Shown here piece by piece: positions 1 to 8,205 of a stretch of DNA of 64,000 bases; the first letter of the stretch is position 1, and the number at the start of each line of letters is the position of its first letter. The stretch is from positions 1 through 64,000 of the forward strand of contig NZ_BQID01000019.1 of the NCBI RefSeq assembly GCF_021602345.1. Direction: 5' to 3'. The notes beneath the pieces were generated by a model. It ran no database searches, was not told where the DNA came from, and saw nothing but the letters and a program-made list of their open reading frames with translations. The position numbers and the translations under genes were made by a program. Source of the DNA: Pseudomonas pharyngis. Its GTDB lineage: Bacteria > Pseudomonadota > Gammaproteobacteria > Pseudomonadales > Pseudomonadaceae.

Positions 1-246
1 TACCTCTGCCCCAACCCTGCCAAACCTCGCCCGAGCACGATGTACATGGTCACTCCTAACGTCGACACCGAAAGCCTGCTGGCCAATGCCTGCGAATCCC
101 TGGCGTCGGCCAGTACCATTGCCAGCAACTTCGCCAATGAGCTTTCGGGCCCGCAGCGCAGTACGGCGCTGGGAATCCAGCAGATCATCATGCTGGCCGA
201 GTTGGCGGTGAACAGGGCGCTGGATCGGGTTGATCCGCAAACGTGA
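1..246 (+). CDS. DUF6124-like small protein, 3' part only
   Basis: The frame is open from the first base of the window to a TGA at 244-246, so the start probably lies upstream. An internal ATG at 40 also exists, but the family usually carries about 40 more N-terminal residues. The visible C-terminal part has the segments DTESLLANACESLAS and QQIIMLAELAVNRALD, which I associate with the DUF6124 family common in Pseudomonas. It is predicted to be a small, soluble, helical protein. No function is known for the family. A hairpin terminator follows directly. Confidence 0.6.
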   Translation, partial: YLCPNPAKPRPSTMYMVTPNVDTESLLANACESLASASTIASNFANELSGPQRSTALGIQQIIMLAELAVNRALDRVDPQT

Positions 247-257
247 TCCGCTAGTCG

Positions 258-303
258 AAGAGTCCCGAAAAGGCACCGGTCGTACCCTTTTGGGGACTCT
301 TTA
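258..303 (+). terminator. Intrinsic terminator after the DUF6124-like gene
   Basis: The arms AAGAGTCCC-AAAAGG and CCTTTT-GGGGACTCTT form a long imperfect hairpin about 12 bp after the stop codon, ending in a short T-run. The A-rich 5' side would let it also act on the other strand. Confidence 0.55.
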
Positions 304-380
304 AACTCCGCATACGCAGGTATACTGCGCGCTTTCGCGGCTCGTCCACCGGGCCGGACTTTTTGCTTCGCGGAGCTTTC

Positions 381-608
381 ATGACTTCCCCAATCGACAA
401 CGCTGTGAGCGATGTCCCGGCAGAGCTGGCCGAGGCCGGCGAATCCAAGCCGACCATTCCTGCGTTCAAGTTTCCGTTCAAACCAGGTGAGCTGGCGGCG
501 GCCAAAGCGGCCAAGCAGCCGCAGTTCAAGGGCAAGGACGGTGATCGTCACGCCAAGATGCCGGGTGTGGCGCCGTCGGGTACTCGCCGTTCGATGGGCA
601 AGCGCTGA
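381..608 (+). CDS. Small basic conserved hypothetical protein
   Basis: The 75-residue frame starts at ATG 381, preceded by GGAG at 372-375. A TTG 18 bp upstream is in frame but has poorer spacing. The N-terminal third is acidic and the rest is Lys/Arg-rich (KFPFKPGELAAAKAAKQ, then a C-terminus ending RRSMGKR). No signal peptide or membrane segment is visible, and the charge pattern suggests a disordered, possibly nucleic-acid-binding protein. A TATACT at 321-326 is a possible -10 element. I do not recognise a function. Codon use is like that of its neighbours, so it is probably a real gene. Confidence 0.6.
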   Translation: MTSPIDNAVSDVPAELAEAGESKPTIPAFKFPFKPGELAAAKAAKQPQFKGKDGDRHAKMPGVAPSGTRRSMGKR

Positions 609-755
609 TTCATTCCCGCCTCGGCCGTCGCTGTGATTTTCGGTCACAGTGATGGCTAATTGCTCAGTTCCTGAGCCAGATCAACGTTTAACCGATTAGT
701 GCGCTTAGAGTCAGCAGCCCTGCCGACTCTTTCCAATAAAACGAGCGCGCTTTCC

Positions 756-2345
756 ATGAAGATCAATCTCCCGGTGACCGGGCGCAACGTCGATGTTGCG
801 CCGGATGCGAACATTCTCTCGACCACCGATCTGACCAGCGCGATCACCTACGCCAACGACGACTTCATCAGGATCAGCGGTTACAGCCGCGACGAGCTGC
901 TGGGTGCGCCACACAATTTGCTGCGCCATCCGGACATGCCCGCGCAGGCGTTTGCCCATATGTGGCAGACGCTCAAGGGTGGGCGGTCGTGGATGGGGCT
1001 GGTCAAGAATCGTTGCAAGAACGGTGATCACTACTGGGTCAGTGCCTATGTCACGCCGGTCACGCAGAACGGTGCGGCGGTGGAGTATCAGTCGGTGCGC
1101 ACGCGGCCGGATGCGCGGCAGATTGCGGCAGCGGAGCGGGCGTATGCGCAGTTGCGCGAGGGGCGGGTGGCGCGGTGGCCGCGGCTGCCGAGCCTGAGTT
1201 TGCGGGCGAAGATCATGGCGTTGACCAGTTCGGTGCTGGCGCTGGTGCTGGGGATGGAAGCCTGGCTGCGGCCGGAGTCCATGGGCATCGAAGCTGCTGC
1301 GCTGGTGGTCGGCAGCGGCGCGTGTGCCTTGGGCGTGGGTTGGCTATTGCGGCCGCTGGAGCGTCTGACCGAGCGGGCGCGAGGGATTGCCGACAACCCG
1401 TTGAGTCAGGGCATTTATACCGGGCGGCGGGATCAGTTCGGGCAGATCGAGTTTGCCTTGCAGATGCTTGAAGCGCAGGTCGGCGCGGTGGTGGGGCGGA
1501 TCGGTGATGCATCGCAGCGGCTGGCCGGGCATGCGGCGCAATTGGTGGATCATCTGCACAGCAGTCACACCAGCACGTTGGCGCAGCAGGCGGAAACCGA
1601 TCAGGTGGCGGCGGCGATTCATCAGATGGCGGCCAGTGTGGCCGAGGTGGCCAGCCATGCGCAGCAGGCGTCGGTGGCGGCGGACATGGCGGGTACGGAA
1701 ACCCGTGAAGGTCATCTGCTGGTGGGCGAGAGTCGCAGTGCAGTGTTGCGGCTGGCCGAGGAGTTGGGGCGGGCGACCGAGGTGATTCATCAGCTCGAAG
1801 GCCACAGCAGCGAGATTTCCGGGGTGCTGGAGGTGATTCGCAGCATCGCCGAGCAAACCAATCTGCTGGCGCTCAACGCGGCGATCGAAGCGGCGCGGGC
1901 CGGGGATGCCGGGCGCGGGTTTGCGGTGGTGGCCGATGAGGTGCGTGGTCTGGCTCAGCGTACTCAGCAGTCGACCAACGAGATTCAACGGATGATCAGC
2001 ACCCTGCAAAACGGCGCGCGGGATGCGGTGCTGGTGATGCAGCAGAGCAGTGAGCATGTGGATAACAGCGTCGAACAGGCCCAGCGTGCGGCCCGGGCAC
2101 TGGACGGAATCAGCGGGCGGGTCGAGCAGATCACCGAGATGAGTCTGCAGATTGCCGCAGCGGTCGAGGAGCAGAGCGCGGTGAGCGAGGACATCAACCG
2201 CAACATCGTCAGTATTCGCACGGCGTGCGAGTTGACGGTGGATGAAGGGCGCCAGAGCCAGCTCAACTCACAGGATGTGGCGGGGCTGGCGGGGGATTTG
2301 CGTTCGCTGGCGCGGGAGTTCTGGGGGCGGCGGCAGGGCGCTTAG
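756..2345 (+). CDS. PAS-domain methyl-accepting chemotaxis protein (Aer-like)
   Basis: This 529-residue chemoreceptor resembles Aer. Residues about 20-120 form a PAS sensor (ITYANDDFIRISGY, then the HNLLRHPDMP loop and NGDHYWVSAYVTP), which in Aer homologues binds FAD and senses redox state or oxygen. Two hydrophobic stretches follow (about 160-180 and 185-205), then a HAMP-like linker. The C-terminal signalling domain carries the conserved hairpin tip EQTNLLALNAAIEAARAG and the VADEVRGLAQRT flank that contacts CheA/CheW. I chose ATG 756; a GTG at 699 would add 19 residues that do not look like part of the family. The stop overlaps that of the convergent downstream gene. The exact ligand is not evident. 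Confidence 0.88.
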   Translation: MKINLPVTGRNVDVAPDANILSTTDLTSAITYANDDFIRISGYSRDELLGAPHNLLRHPDMPAQAFAHMWQTLKGGRSWMGLVKNRCKNGDHYWVSAYVTPVTQNGAAVEYQSVRTRPDARQIAAAERAYAQLREGRVARWPRLPSLSLRAKIMALTSSVLALVLGMEAWLRPESMGIEAAALVVGSGACALGVGWLLRPLERLTERARGIADNPLSQGIYTGRRDQFGQIEFALQMLEAQVGAVVGRIGDASQRLAGHAAQLVDHLHSSHTSTLAQQAETDQVAAAIHQMAASVAEVASHAQQASVAADMAGTETREGHLLVGESRSAVLRLAEELGRATEVIHQLEGHSSEISGVLEVIRSIAEQTNLLALNAAIEAARAGDAGRGFAVVADEVRGLAQRTQQSTNEIQRMISTLQNGARDAVLVMQQSSEHVDNSVEQAQRAARALDGISGRVEQITEMSLQIAAAVEEQSAVSEDINRNIVSIRTACELTVDEGRQSQLNSQDVAGLAGDLRSLAREFWGRRQGA

Positions 2346-3091
2346 GCCGCTCGCAACGAAATGAATGCGTAAGTCTGCGGCGGCTCGGACACCACCTGTG
2401 CCCCGGCCGCCCGCACTTGCCCGGCAATGTTGTCGCCGGAGACATGGAACAGCCATTCGCTGGAAACTTCGCTCAATGGCTGCGCCGCGACCTGATCGAT
2501 CACTGAGGCAAACGCGCCCATGTCCGGCAGGTACGCGGTGAACCCATCGCCCTTGAGCGCCGTGGTGCGGATGCCGAGCAAACCGCAGATCGCGTCCTTG
2601 ATCCGGATGTCATCGCGATCCGCCTGACGCGAGCGCTGGATCAGCGTCACCAGTTCCTGATCCACCAGCTCACCGCCGACGATCAACTGCGGCCCTTGCT
2701 CCCACGATTCTGGCGGGCAGTCCTTGGCGGCAGGGTTCAGCGGGATGTGCGGATTGATTTCGGCGGGATAAATGCGACACACCAGCGGCCGACGCTCGTA
2801 GATGCGGCACAGCTTGTCTTCGTCAAGATTCCGGCAGGGGCCGACGTTGTAGGCGGCGAAAGTGATCGCCACATGGGCGTCGGACATTCCGCTGCGCACC
2901 ACCGCCGAACGCCGTTGTGCATGCTCGCGCTGCTGTTCCGGCAGGCCCAGGCCGTTGGCAAGAAACGCCTCCACCAGCACGATCACCTGACCGCCGTCGG
3001 CCGCCCACATGCGGGCTTCGGCCAGGGTCAGGGGCACATGGTGATCGGTGCAGCATTTGCCGCAGCCTACGCAGGAAAAGGTCGTATTCAT
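2342..3091 (-). CDS. YkgJ-family cysteine-cluster protein
   Basis: The 249-residue protein begins with the family signature FSCVGCGKCC and has a further cysteine-rich region (CRNLDEDKLCRIYERRPLVCRIYP), a pattern expected to bind zinc or an iron-sulfur cluster. No signal peptide is seen, so it is probably cytoplasmic. The start is ATG 3091 because the cysteine motif follows at once; a TTG 18 bp upstream is in frame. The gene converges on the chemoreceptor, with 4 bp of overlap at the stops. The biochemical role of the family is uncertain. Confidence 0.75.
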   Translation of the reverse strand: MNTTFSCVGCGKCCTDHHVPLTLAEARMWAADGGQVIVLVEAFLANGLGLPEQQREHAQRRSAVVRSGMSDAHVAITFAAYNVGPCRNLDEDKLCRIYERRPLVCRIYPAEINPHIPLNPAAKDCPPESWEQGPQLIVGGELVDQELVTLIQRSRQADRDDIRIKDAICGLLGIRTTALKGDGFTAYLPDMGAFASVIDQVAAQPLSEVSSEWLFHVSGDNIAGQVRAAGAQVVSEPPQTYAFISLRAA

Positions 3092-3178
3092 TGAGCGGGC
3101 AATCTTCAATCAGGGTGTGAATCGGCGACATAAAGCCGCCGTACAGGCCCGGAGTGAAGCAAGTTGTGCGCCATCCGC

Positions 3179-3496
3179 TCAGGGTTTGGCGGTGGGGCGG
3201 ATCGAGTCCCATTCGGTGACGAACGCGGTTTTCGACTTTTTGTTGTAGAGACACAGCTCGGTGCCTTGCTGGCCCTTCATGTGTTTTTGCGGGTACTGAC
3301 CTTGCAGCAACAGCGCGGTGTAGCCGACGCGGTCATCGAATTGCGCGGCGTTGCCGACCGGTTTGGCGTTTTTCAGGCCGCTGGCCTTGGTGCAGCTGGT
3401 GAGCACGGCTTTGTCGTAGGCCGCCCAGGCGTCGGGGCTGGAGGCGTGGGCCAACGGGGCGATGAGGCAAAGTACGGAGAGGGCGAGGCGTTTCAT
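3179..3496 (-). CDS. Small secreted hypothetical protein
   Basis: The 105-residue product begins with a clear signal peptide (MKRLALSVLCLIAPLAHASS, cleavage expected after AHA). The mature part of about 87 residues has two cysteines (TSCTKASG and TELCLYNKK), possibly forming a disulfide in the periplasm. The ATG at 3496 is preferred because the signal peptide starts there; the frame remains open upstream without a convincing start. Not recognised as a characterised family. Confidence 0.7.
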   Translation of the reverse strand: MKRLALSVLCLIAPLAHASSPDAWAAYDKAVLTSCTKASGLKNAKPVGNAAQFDDRVGYTALLLQGQYPQKHMKGQQGTELCLYNKKSKTAFVTEWDSIRPTAKP

Positions 3497-3557
3497 GGTT
3501 CGGGCATCCTTGGAAGTTGATCGCCAAGGTTGGAGTATGCCGCAGGATTTTAGTTTG

Positions 3558-4040
3558 TCAGTCCGGCACCAGTTCCCGGCGAACCACATACATTCCAGAC
3601 ATTTCGTACAAGCGCTGCGCTCGCTGATTGCTCTCCAGCACCTTCAGATCGACAAACCCTTCGCGTCGATCCCGAAACGCCTTGAACGCATGAAGCAGCA
3701 ACGCCCGACCCAATCCCCGACCTTGCCCCCGAGGATGCACCACCAGATTTTTGATGTAGGAACTGGTCCAGCACTGCGCCAGGCCAATGACGCCTTCGGC
3801 ATCGCTGGCGATGAAACACAGTGCCGGATCGTATTCCGGATCGGTTTCGAACCGCTGTTGCCAGACGTCCAGCGCCGGCACCCGGCCACCGCGTTCGCGG
3901 TAGCCGATCTGCATCAGTTCATGCACGGCGGTTGCGCGTTCGGCGCTGTAAGTCGTGAGTTCGATGCCGTTCGGCCATTCGATGGTCGGCACGTCCTGGC
4001 TCAGGTCGCGCCGCATCAGAAAACAGAACGTCTCGCTCAA
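3558..4040 (-). CDS. GNAT-family N-acetyltransferase
   Basis: This 160-residue protein has a GNAT fold. The acetyl-CoA pyrophosphate-binding motif A is seen as IKNLVVHPRGQGRGLGRALL (about residues 94-113, Q/RxxGxG/A signature). The C-terminal strand-helix LKVLESNQRAQRLYEMSGM is motif B. Length is normal for a single-domain GNAT. The substrate cannot be told from sequence. It lies 3 bp downstream of cheV on the same strand and may be co-transcribed. Confidence 0.82.
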   Translation of the reverse strand: MSETFCFLMRRDLSQDVPTIEWPNGIELTTYSAERATAVHELMQIGYRERGGRVPALDVWQQRFETDPEYDPALCFIASDAEGVIGLAQCWTSSYIKNLVVHPRGQGRGLGRALLLHAFKAFRDRREGFVDLKVLESNQRAQRLYEMSGMYVVRRELVPD

Positions 4041-4043
4041 GAC

Positions 4044-4946
4044 TCAGTGACCCTGAGCAGCGACATGCTTGGCCGCTTCGATCAGGCAGTGGGTCAGCTC
4101 CGGCGAGGAGAACTTGGTCAGCACGCCGTTGGCTCCGGCGAGGCGGGCCTTTTCGCTGTTCATCGCGCTGTCCAGCGAGGTGTGCAGCAGCACGTAGAGG
4201 TGGGCGAAGTCCGGGGTTTCGCGCAGGGTACGGGTGAAGGCGTAACCGTCCATCTCGGACATTTCAATGTCGGAGACGATCAGGTTGATCTGCTGCGCCG
4301 TGCCTTGCAGGTCCAGCAGGCAGTCGATGGCTTCCTTGGCGCTGCGCGCAGTGTGGCATTGCAGGCCGAGGTTGCGCAGGGTGTGCACCGATTGCTGCAA
4401 CGCCACCTGACTGTCGTCGACCACCAGGATCCGCGCGTTGCCCAGCACTTCGGCGTCTTCCATGCTCAGCTCGGTCGGGGCCATTTCGATCTGTGCCGGG
4501 GCGATGCCGTGGATGACTTTTTCAATGTCCAGCACCTGCACCAGCGTGCCGTCGACCGAAGTCACGCCGGTGATGTAGGCGCGCGAACCGCCGGAACCAA
4601 ACGGCGGCGGTTTGATGTCGGTGGTCAGGCAATGCACGATCTTGCTCACCGCCTGCACATGCAGGCCCTGTTTCGAACGGCTGACGTCGGTGACGATCAG
4701 GCAGCCGCCGTTCGGGTCTTCCAGCGGCCGCTCGCCGATGGCGCGGCTCAGGTCGATCACCGACAGCGAAGCACCGCGCAGGGTGGCGATGCCTTTGACG
4801 TGCGGGTGCGACTCCGGCAGCTTGGTCAGCGGCGGGCAGGGGATGATTTCACTGACCTTCAGCAGGTTGATCGCCATCAGCTTGCCGCTGCGCAAGGTAA
4901 ACAGCAGAAGCGAAAGTGAATCTGCGCGGGCTTTGTTGGAAGACAT
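4044..4946 (-). CDS. cheV: CheV chemotaxis coupling protein (CheW domain plus receiver)
   Basis: The 300-residue protein has a CheW-like scaffold at about 10-160 (GKLMAINLLKVSEII, VKGIATLRGASLSVIDL). A C-terminal response-regulator receiver at about 172-295 follows, with the acidic pocket VVDDSQ, the phospho-acceptor SDIEMSEMDG and the conserved lysine near LTKFSS. CheV links chemoreceptors to CheA and is tuned by phosphorylation. A second chemotaxis gene, the PAS chemoreceptor, lies 1.7 kb away. The start ATG at 4946 gives a full-length CheW domain. It is 3 bp ahead of the GNAT gene. Confidence 0.93.
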   Translation of the reverse strand: MSSNKARADSLSLLLFTLRSGKLMAINLLKVSEIIPCPPLTKLPESHPHVKGIATLRGASLSVIDLSRAIGERPLEDPNGGCLIVTDVSRSKQGLHVQAVSKIVHCLTTDIKPPPFGSGGSRAYITGVTSVDGTLVQVLDIEKVIHGIAPAQIEMAPTELSMEDAEVLGNARILVVDDSQVALQQSVHTLRNLGLQCHTARSAKEAIDCLLDLQGTAQQINLIVSDIEMSEMDGYAFTRTLRETPDFAHLYVLLHTSLDSAMNSEKARLAGANGVLTKFSSPELTHCLIEAAKHVAAQGH

Positions 4947-5093
4947 AAAAACCTTCTGTGGAGAAAGGTGGGTGGGCGAGGGTGGAAGTCGCCAGAAACT
5001 ATTGATGCCGGGTTATCGGCGTCAAAAGGTTGGGCTTTAGGTTAGTTGTCGGGTGGCGTTCCGATGAAGGAGCTTTTGAACTTGAAGCACATT

Positions 5094-6650
5094 TCAGCCC
5101 TTCATCCCCAACCGCTTCGCCATCCGCCCCAGATTCGCCCGGTCCAGCCCCAGCTCCCGCGCCGCACTGGCCCAGTTGTCTCGATTGCGCTCAAGCGCTG
5201 CACTGATCAACTGCCGCTGATACTGCTCGGTGGCGGTGCGCAGGTCGCCGCTGATCAACGGCTGAATGGTGGCTGCTTCGGACGGCGCCGATGAGTTATC
5301 CACAACCTCGCGCGGCAGATCGAGATCCAGCGCACTGAGGCTGAGAATCTTCGGCCGCACCTTGCAGTTGCCCAGCGCTTTCAGTGCGCTGCGTCCGATC
5401 AGGTGTTCCAGTTCCCGCACGTTACCCGGCCAGCTGTAGGCCAGCAGCGCCTCCTGAGCGTCGCTGTTCAGACGCAGGCTGTTGAGGCCCATGCGCGAGC
5501 GGTTCTGTTCCAGGAAATAACCGCTGAGCAGCAACACATCGCGCCCCCGGTCACGCAGCGCCGGCACCCGCAACGGGTAGACGCTGAGGCGATGGTAGAA
5601 GTCGGCGCGGTAGCGGCCGCTGCGCACTTCTTCGGCCAGATCACGGTTGGTCGCAGCGATCAGGCGCACGTCGACCTGATGTTCCTTGTCCGAACCCAGG
5701 CGCTGCAACTGGCCGCTCTGCAACACCCGCAACAGCTTGGCCTGGACGGTCAGCGACAACTCGCCGACTTCATCGAGAAACAGCGTGCCGCCGTTGGCGA
5801 GTTCGAACTTGCCGCGCCGGTCGCTGGTGGCGCCGGTGAAGGCGCCGCGCACGTGGCCGAACAGTTCGCTTTCCACCAAGGTATCCGGCAGCGCTGCGCA
5901 GTTGAGGCTGATGATCGGTTTCTCGGCCCGCTTTGATGCGGCGTGAATGGCCTGGGCCACCAGCTCCTTGCCGACTCCGGTTTCGCCGGTGATCAGCACG
6001 GTCAGGTCGCTGCCGCCCACCAGATTGATCTCTTCCACCAGCCGTTTATGCGCCTTGCTCTGGCCGATCATTTCGCGGTTCTGCTGGCCGCTGGCCTGGC
6101 GATAGACCTCGGCGCGCTGGTGTTCGTCTTCGGCGCGGATCGCCAGACGTTCGATGCGTTCGGCGGCATTCACAGTGGCCGAGGCGAGGCTGGCGAAGGC
6201 TTGCAGAGCATCAAGTTCGATCGGTTCGAAACGCTCCGGATCGAGGGCGTCGAGGGTGATCAGGCCCCAGAGTTTTTCATCGACGAACAACGGGCAACCG
6301 AGGCAATCGTGAACTTCGAGGTGATCGTCGAGGCCGTCGACCAGCCCGTCATACGGATCGGGCAGATCGCTGTCGGCGGCGAAACGGGTCGGCCCTTGGC
6401 CGGCCAACAGCACTTCAAAGCGCGGGTGTTCGCTGACCTTGAAGCGCCGGCCGAGGGTGTCGGTGCTCAAACCGTCCACCGCCAGCGGCACCAGCCATTC
6501 TCCGTCGAGGCGCAACAATGCGGCGGCATCGCAGGGCAGCAGGGCGCGCATGGCTTCGAGCAGGCGCCGGTAGCGCTCACCCTCGGGCAGTTCGCGGGAC
6601 AGGTCGGAAACCAGTGGGAGCAGGGCGGTGAGCAATGATTTGGCGGACAT
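5094..6650 (-). CDS. norR: NO-responsive sigma-54 activator NorR/FhpR
   Basis: The 518-residue enhancer-binding protein has three parts. An N-terminal GAF sensor spans about 30-165, whose cysteine segment HDCLGCPL (114-121) fits the mononuclear iron centre that binds nitric oxide in NorR. An AAA+ domain carries Walker A GETGVGKE (222-229), the sigma-54 contact loop GAFTGA (269-274) and Walker B LFLDE (290-294). A C-terminal Fis-type helix-turn-helix ends the protein (ARELGLDRANLGRMAKRLG). It is divergent from flavohaemoglobin, the known target of FhpR in P. aeruginosa. The intergenic region holds three boxes fitting its binding pattern, two of them close enough to its own start to allow autoregulation. 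Confidence 0.95.
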   Translation of the reverse strand: MSAKSLLTALLPLVSDLSRELPEGERYRRLLEAMRALLPCDAAALLRLDGEWLVPLAVDGLSTDTLGRRFKVSEHPRFEVLLAGQGPTRFAADSDLPDPYDGLVDGLDDHLEVHDCLGCPLFVDEKLWGLITLDALDPERFEPIELDALQAFASLASATVNAAERIERLAIRAEDEHQRAEVYRQASGQQNREMIGQSKAHKRLVEEINLVGGSDLTVLITGETGVGKELVAQAIHAASKRAEKPIISLNCAALPDTLVESELFGHVRGAFTGATSDRRGKFELANGGTLFLDEVGELSLTVQAKLLRVLQSGQLQRLGSDKEHQVDVRLIAATNRDLAEEVRSGRYRADFYHRLSVYPLRVPALRDRGRDVLLLSGYFLEQNRSRMGLNSLRLNSDAQEALLAYSWPGNVRELEHLIGRSALKALGNCKVRPKILSLSALDLDLPREVVDNSSAPSEAATIQPLISGDLRTATEQYQRQLISAALERNRDNWASAARELGLDRANLGRMAKRLGMKG

Positions 6651-6656
6651 AGGCTT

Positions 6657-6718
6657 GTAGTCAAAGAGACACGTTGTAGTCGAAGCGACTATAGAGTGGC
6701 TTGTGTCGATCTGACTAC
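6657..6718 (+). promoter_or_regulatory. Three NorR-type enhancer boxes
   Basis: Three inverted repeats share the pattern GTAGTC-N5-GACTAC: 6657-6672 (GTAGTC aaaga GACAC), 6676-6691 (GTAGTC gaagc GACTA, the most symmetrical) and 6703-6718 (GTGTC gatct GACTAC). NorR in E. coli needs three such enhancer sites upstream of its sigma-54 promoter, so number and position fit. Their assignment to this NorR is inference. Confidence 0.7.
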
Positions 6719-6756
6719 ATAATTTTCAAGCTATTGATTTATATAGAAAAAATAGT

Positions 6757-6772
6757 TGGCACGAATACTGGA
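6757..6772 (+). promoter_or_regulatory. Candidate sigma-54 promoter of hmp
   Basis: TGGCACG at 6757-6763 matches the -24 element exactly. Four bases later, CTGGA at 6768-6772 stands where the -12 element TTGCA is expected, with GG in place of the usual GC. It lies about 40 bp upstream of the hmp start and 40 bp downstream of the last NorR-like box. Confidence 0.6.
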
Positions 6773-6813
6773 ATAGATAAGGCACTTTTAGAGAAAGCTC
6801 AGGAGTCACCCTT

Positions 6814-7995
6814 ATGCTTAGCGTCCAGGATCGAGCCATCATCAAGTCCACCGTGCCTCTGCTGGAAAGCGGCGGTGAAGCGCTGATCACCCACTTTTAC
6901 CGGATGATGCTCTCCGAGTACCCGGAAGTCCGCCCGCTGTTCAACCAGGCTCACCAGGTCAGCGGTGACCAGCCTCGCGCCCTGGCCAACGGTGTGTTGA
7001 TGTACGCCCGCCACATCGATCAACTCGACCAGTTGGGCGATCTGGTTGCCAAGATCATCAACAAGCACGTTGCGCTGCAGATCCTGCCGGAACACTACCC
7101 GATCGTCGGCAGCTGCCTGCTGCGCGCCATCTCCGAAGTGCTCGGCGAAGAAATCGCCACCCCGGAGGTGATGAGCGCCTGGGGCGCGGCCTACGGGCAG
7201 TTGGCCGATATCCTGATCGGCGCCGAAACCGCCATCTATGACCAGAAAGAACAAGCCGTCGGCGGCTGGCGCGGGGCGCGGGAGTTCATTGTCGCGGCCA
7301 AGGTCGAGGAGAGCGCGGAAATCATTTCGTTTTACTTTGAACCGGCGGACAAAGGCCCGATCCTCGCAGCCGAACCTGGCCAGTACATCGGCATGAAGCT
7401 GGTGCTCGACGGTGAGGAAATCCGCCGCAACTATTCGCTGTCGGCCCTGGCCAACAAAGGTCAGTACCGCATCAGCGTCAAGCGTGAACCGGGTGGTCGA
7501 GCTTCCAATTATTTGCACGATCAGTTGCATGTCGGTTCCAGCATCCAACTGTTCCCGCCATCGGGCGAATTCACCCTGACCGCCAGTGATAAACCGCTGG
7601 TGCTAATCAGCGGCGGCGTCGGTATCACGCCGACGCTGGCGATGCTGGAAGCGGCACTGGAAACCGAGCGTCCGGTGTACTTCATTCACAGTGCGCGCAA
7701 CGGCAGCGTGCATGCGTTTCGTGACTGGGTCGACGGGCTGGCCGCGCGCCATCCGCAGCTCAAGCGCTTCTATTGCTACGCCGAAGATGACGGCGTGAGC
7801 CCGGCGGCGGACAAGGTCGGGTTGTTGAGTGAAGAGCAACTGGGCGAGTGGTTGCCGTCGGAGCGTGATGTGGACGCTTACTTCCTTGGGCCGAAAGGCT
7901 TCATGGGGGCGATCAAGCGTCACCTGAAGGCGCTGGGCGTGCCTGAGAAGCAGAGCCGGTATGAGTTCTTCGGGCCGGCGGCTGCTTTGGAATAA
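6814..7995 (+). CDS. hmp: Flavohaemoprotein, nitric oxide dioxygenase
   Basis: The 393-residue enzyme oxidises nitric oxide to nitrate using O2 and NAD(P)H. The N-terminal globin (about 1-138) includes the proximal-histidine region KIINKHVALQILPEHYPIVG. The FAD-binding domain (about 150-260) has RRNYSLSA, and the C-terminal NAD-binding domain has SGGVGITPTLAMLEA and a late FLGPKGFM. The length matches the family. An AGGAG ribosome site precedes ATG 6814. It is divergent from norR and is predicted to be induced by it during nitrosative stress. In P. aeruginosa the orthologue is called fhp. Confidence 0.96.
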   Translation: MLSVQDRAIIKSTVPLLESGGEALITHFYRMMLSEYPEVRPLFNQAHQVSGDQPRALANGVLMYARHIDQLDQLGDLVAKIINKHVALQILPEHYPIVGSCLLRAISEVLGEEIATPEVMSAWGAAYGQLADILIGAETAIYDQKEQAVGGWRGAREFIVAAKVEESAEIISFYFEPADKGPILAAEPGQYIGMKLVLDGEEIRRNYSLSALANKGQYRISVKREPGGRASNYLHDQLHVGSSIQLFPPSGEFTLTASDKPLVLISGGVGITPTLAMLEAALETERPVYFIHSARNGSVHAFRDWVDGLAARHPQLKRFYCYAEDDGVSPAADKVGLLSEEQLGEWLPSERDVDAYFLGPKGFMGAIKRHLKALGVPEKQSRYEFFGPAAALE

Positions 7996-8015
7996 TTCGG
8001 AACCGAGTCGCCTTC

Positions 8016-8079
8016 ATTCGCGAGCAAGCCCGCTCCCACATTGGAATGCATTTCAATGTGGGAGCGGGCTTGCCAGCGA
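8016..8079. repeat. REPIN (inverted pair of REP sequences)
   Basis: Two REP units in opposite orientation, CAAGCCCGCTCCCACATTG and its complement ending GGGAGCGGGCTTG, are separated by a short spacer and form a long hairpin between hmp and the next gene. The core is the Pseudomonas-type GCGGGCTTGC. Near-identical pairs occur at 51025-51120 and 57260-57358. Confidence 0.85.
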
Positions 8080-8205
8080 TTGGCCGTTACACGGCCCTGA
8101 TTCTTAAATTCTGTTTAAAGGTTAATCGTTTCTTAACCGGTTTATCGTTTATTCCCCGATGCTGATGATAGGCGCTCGTTCGTTTACATGATCAGGATCG
8201 TCCCC

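Noticed and set aside
3462-4919. 485-codon open frame on the plus strand opposite the GNAT and cheV genes
   Set aside because: Antisense to two well-supported genes, with composition typical of a GC-bias shadow.
6467-6664. Alternative minus-strand start upstream of norR in another frame
   Set aside because: It is a 65-codon overlapping frame with no domain; norR itself begins properly at 6650 with an intact GAF domain.
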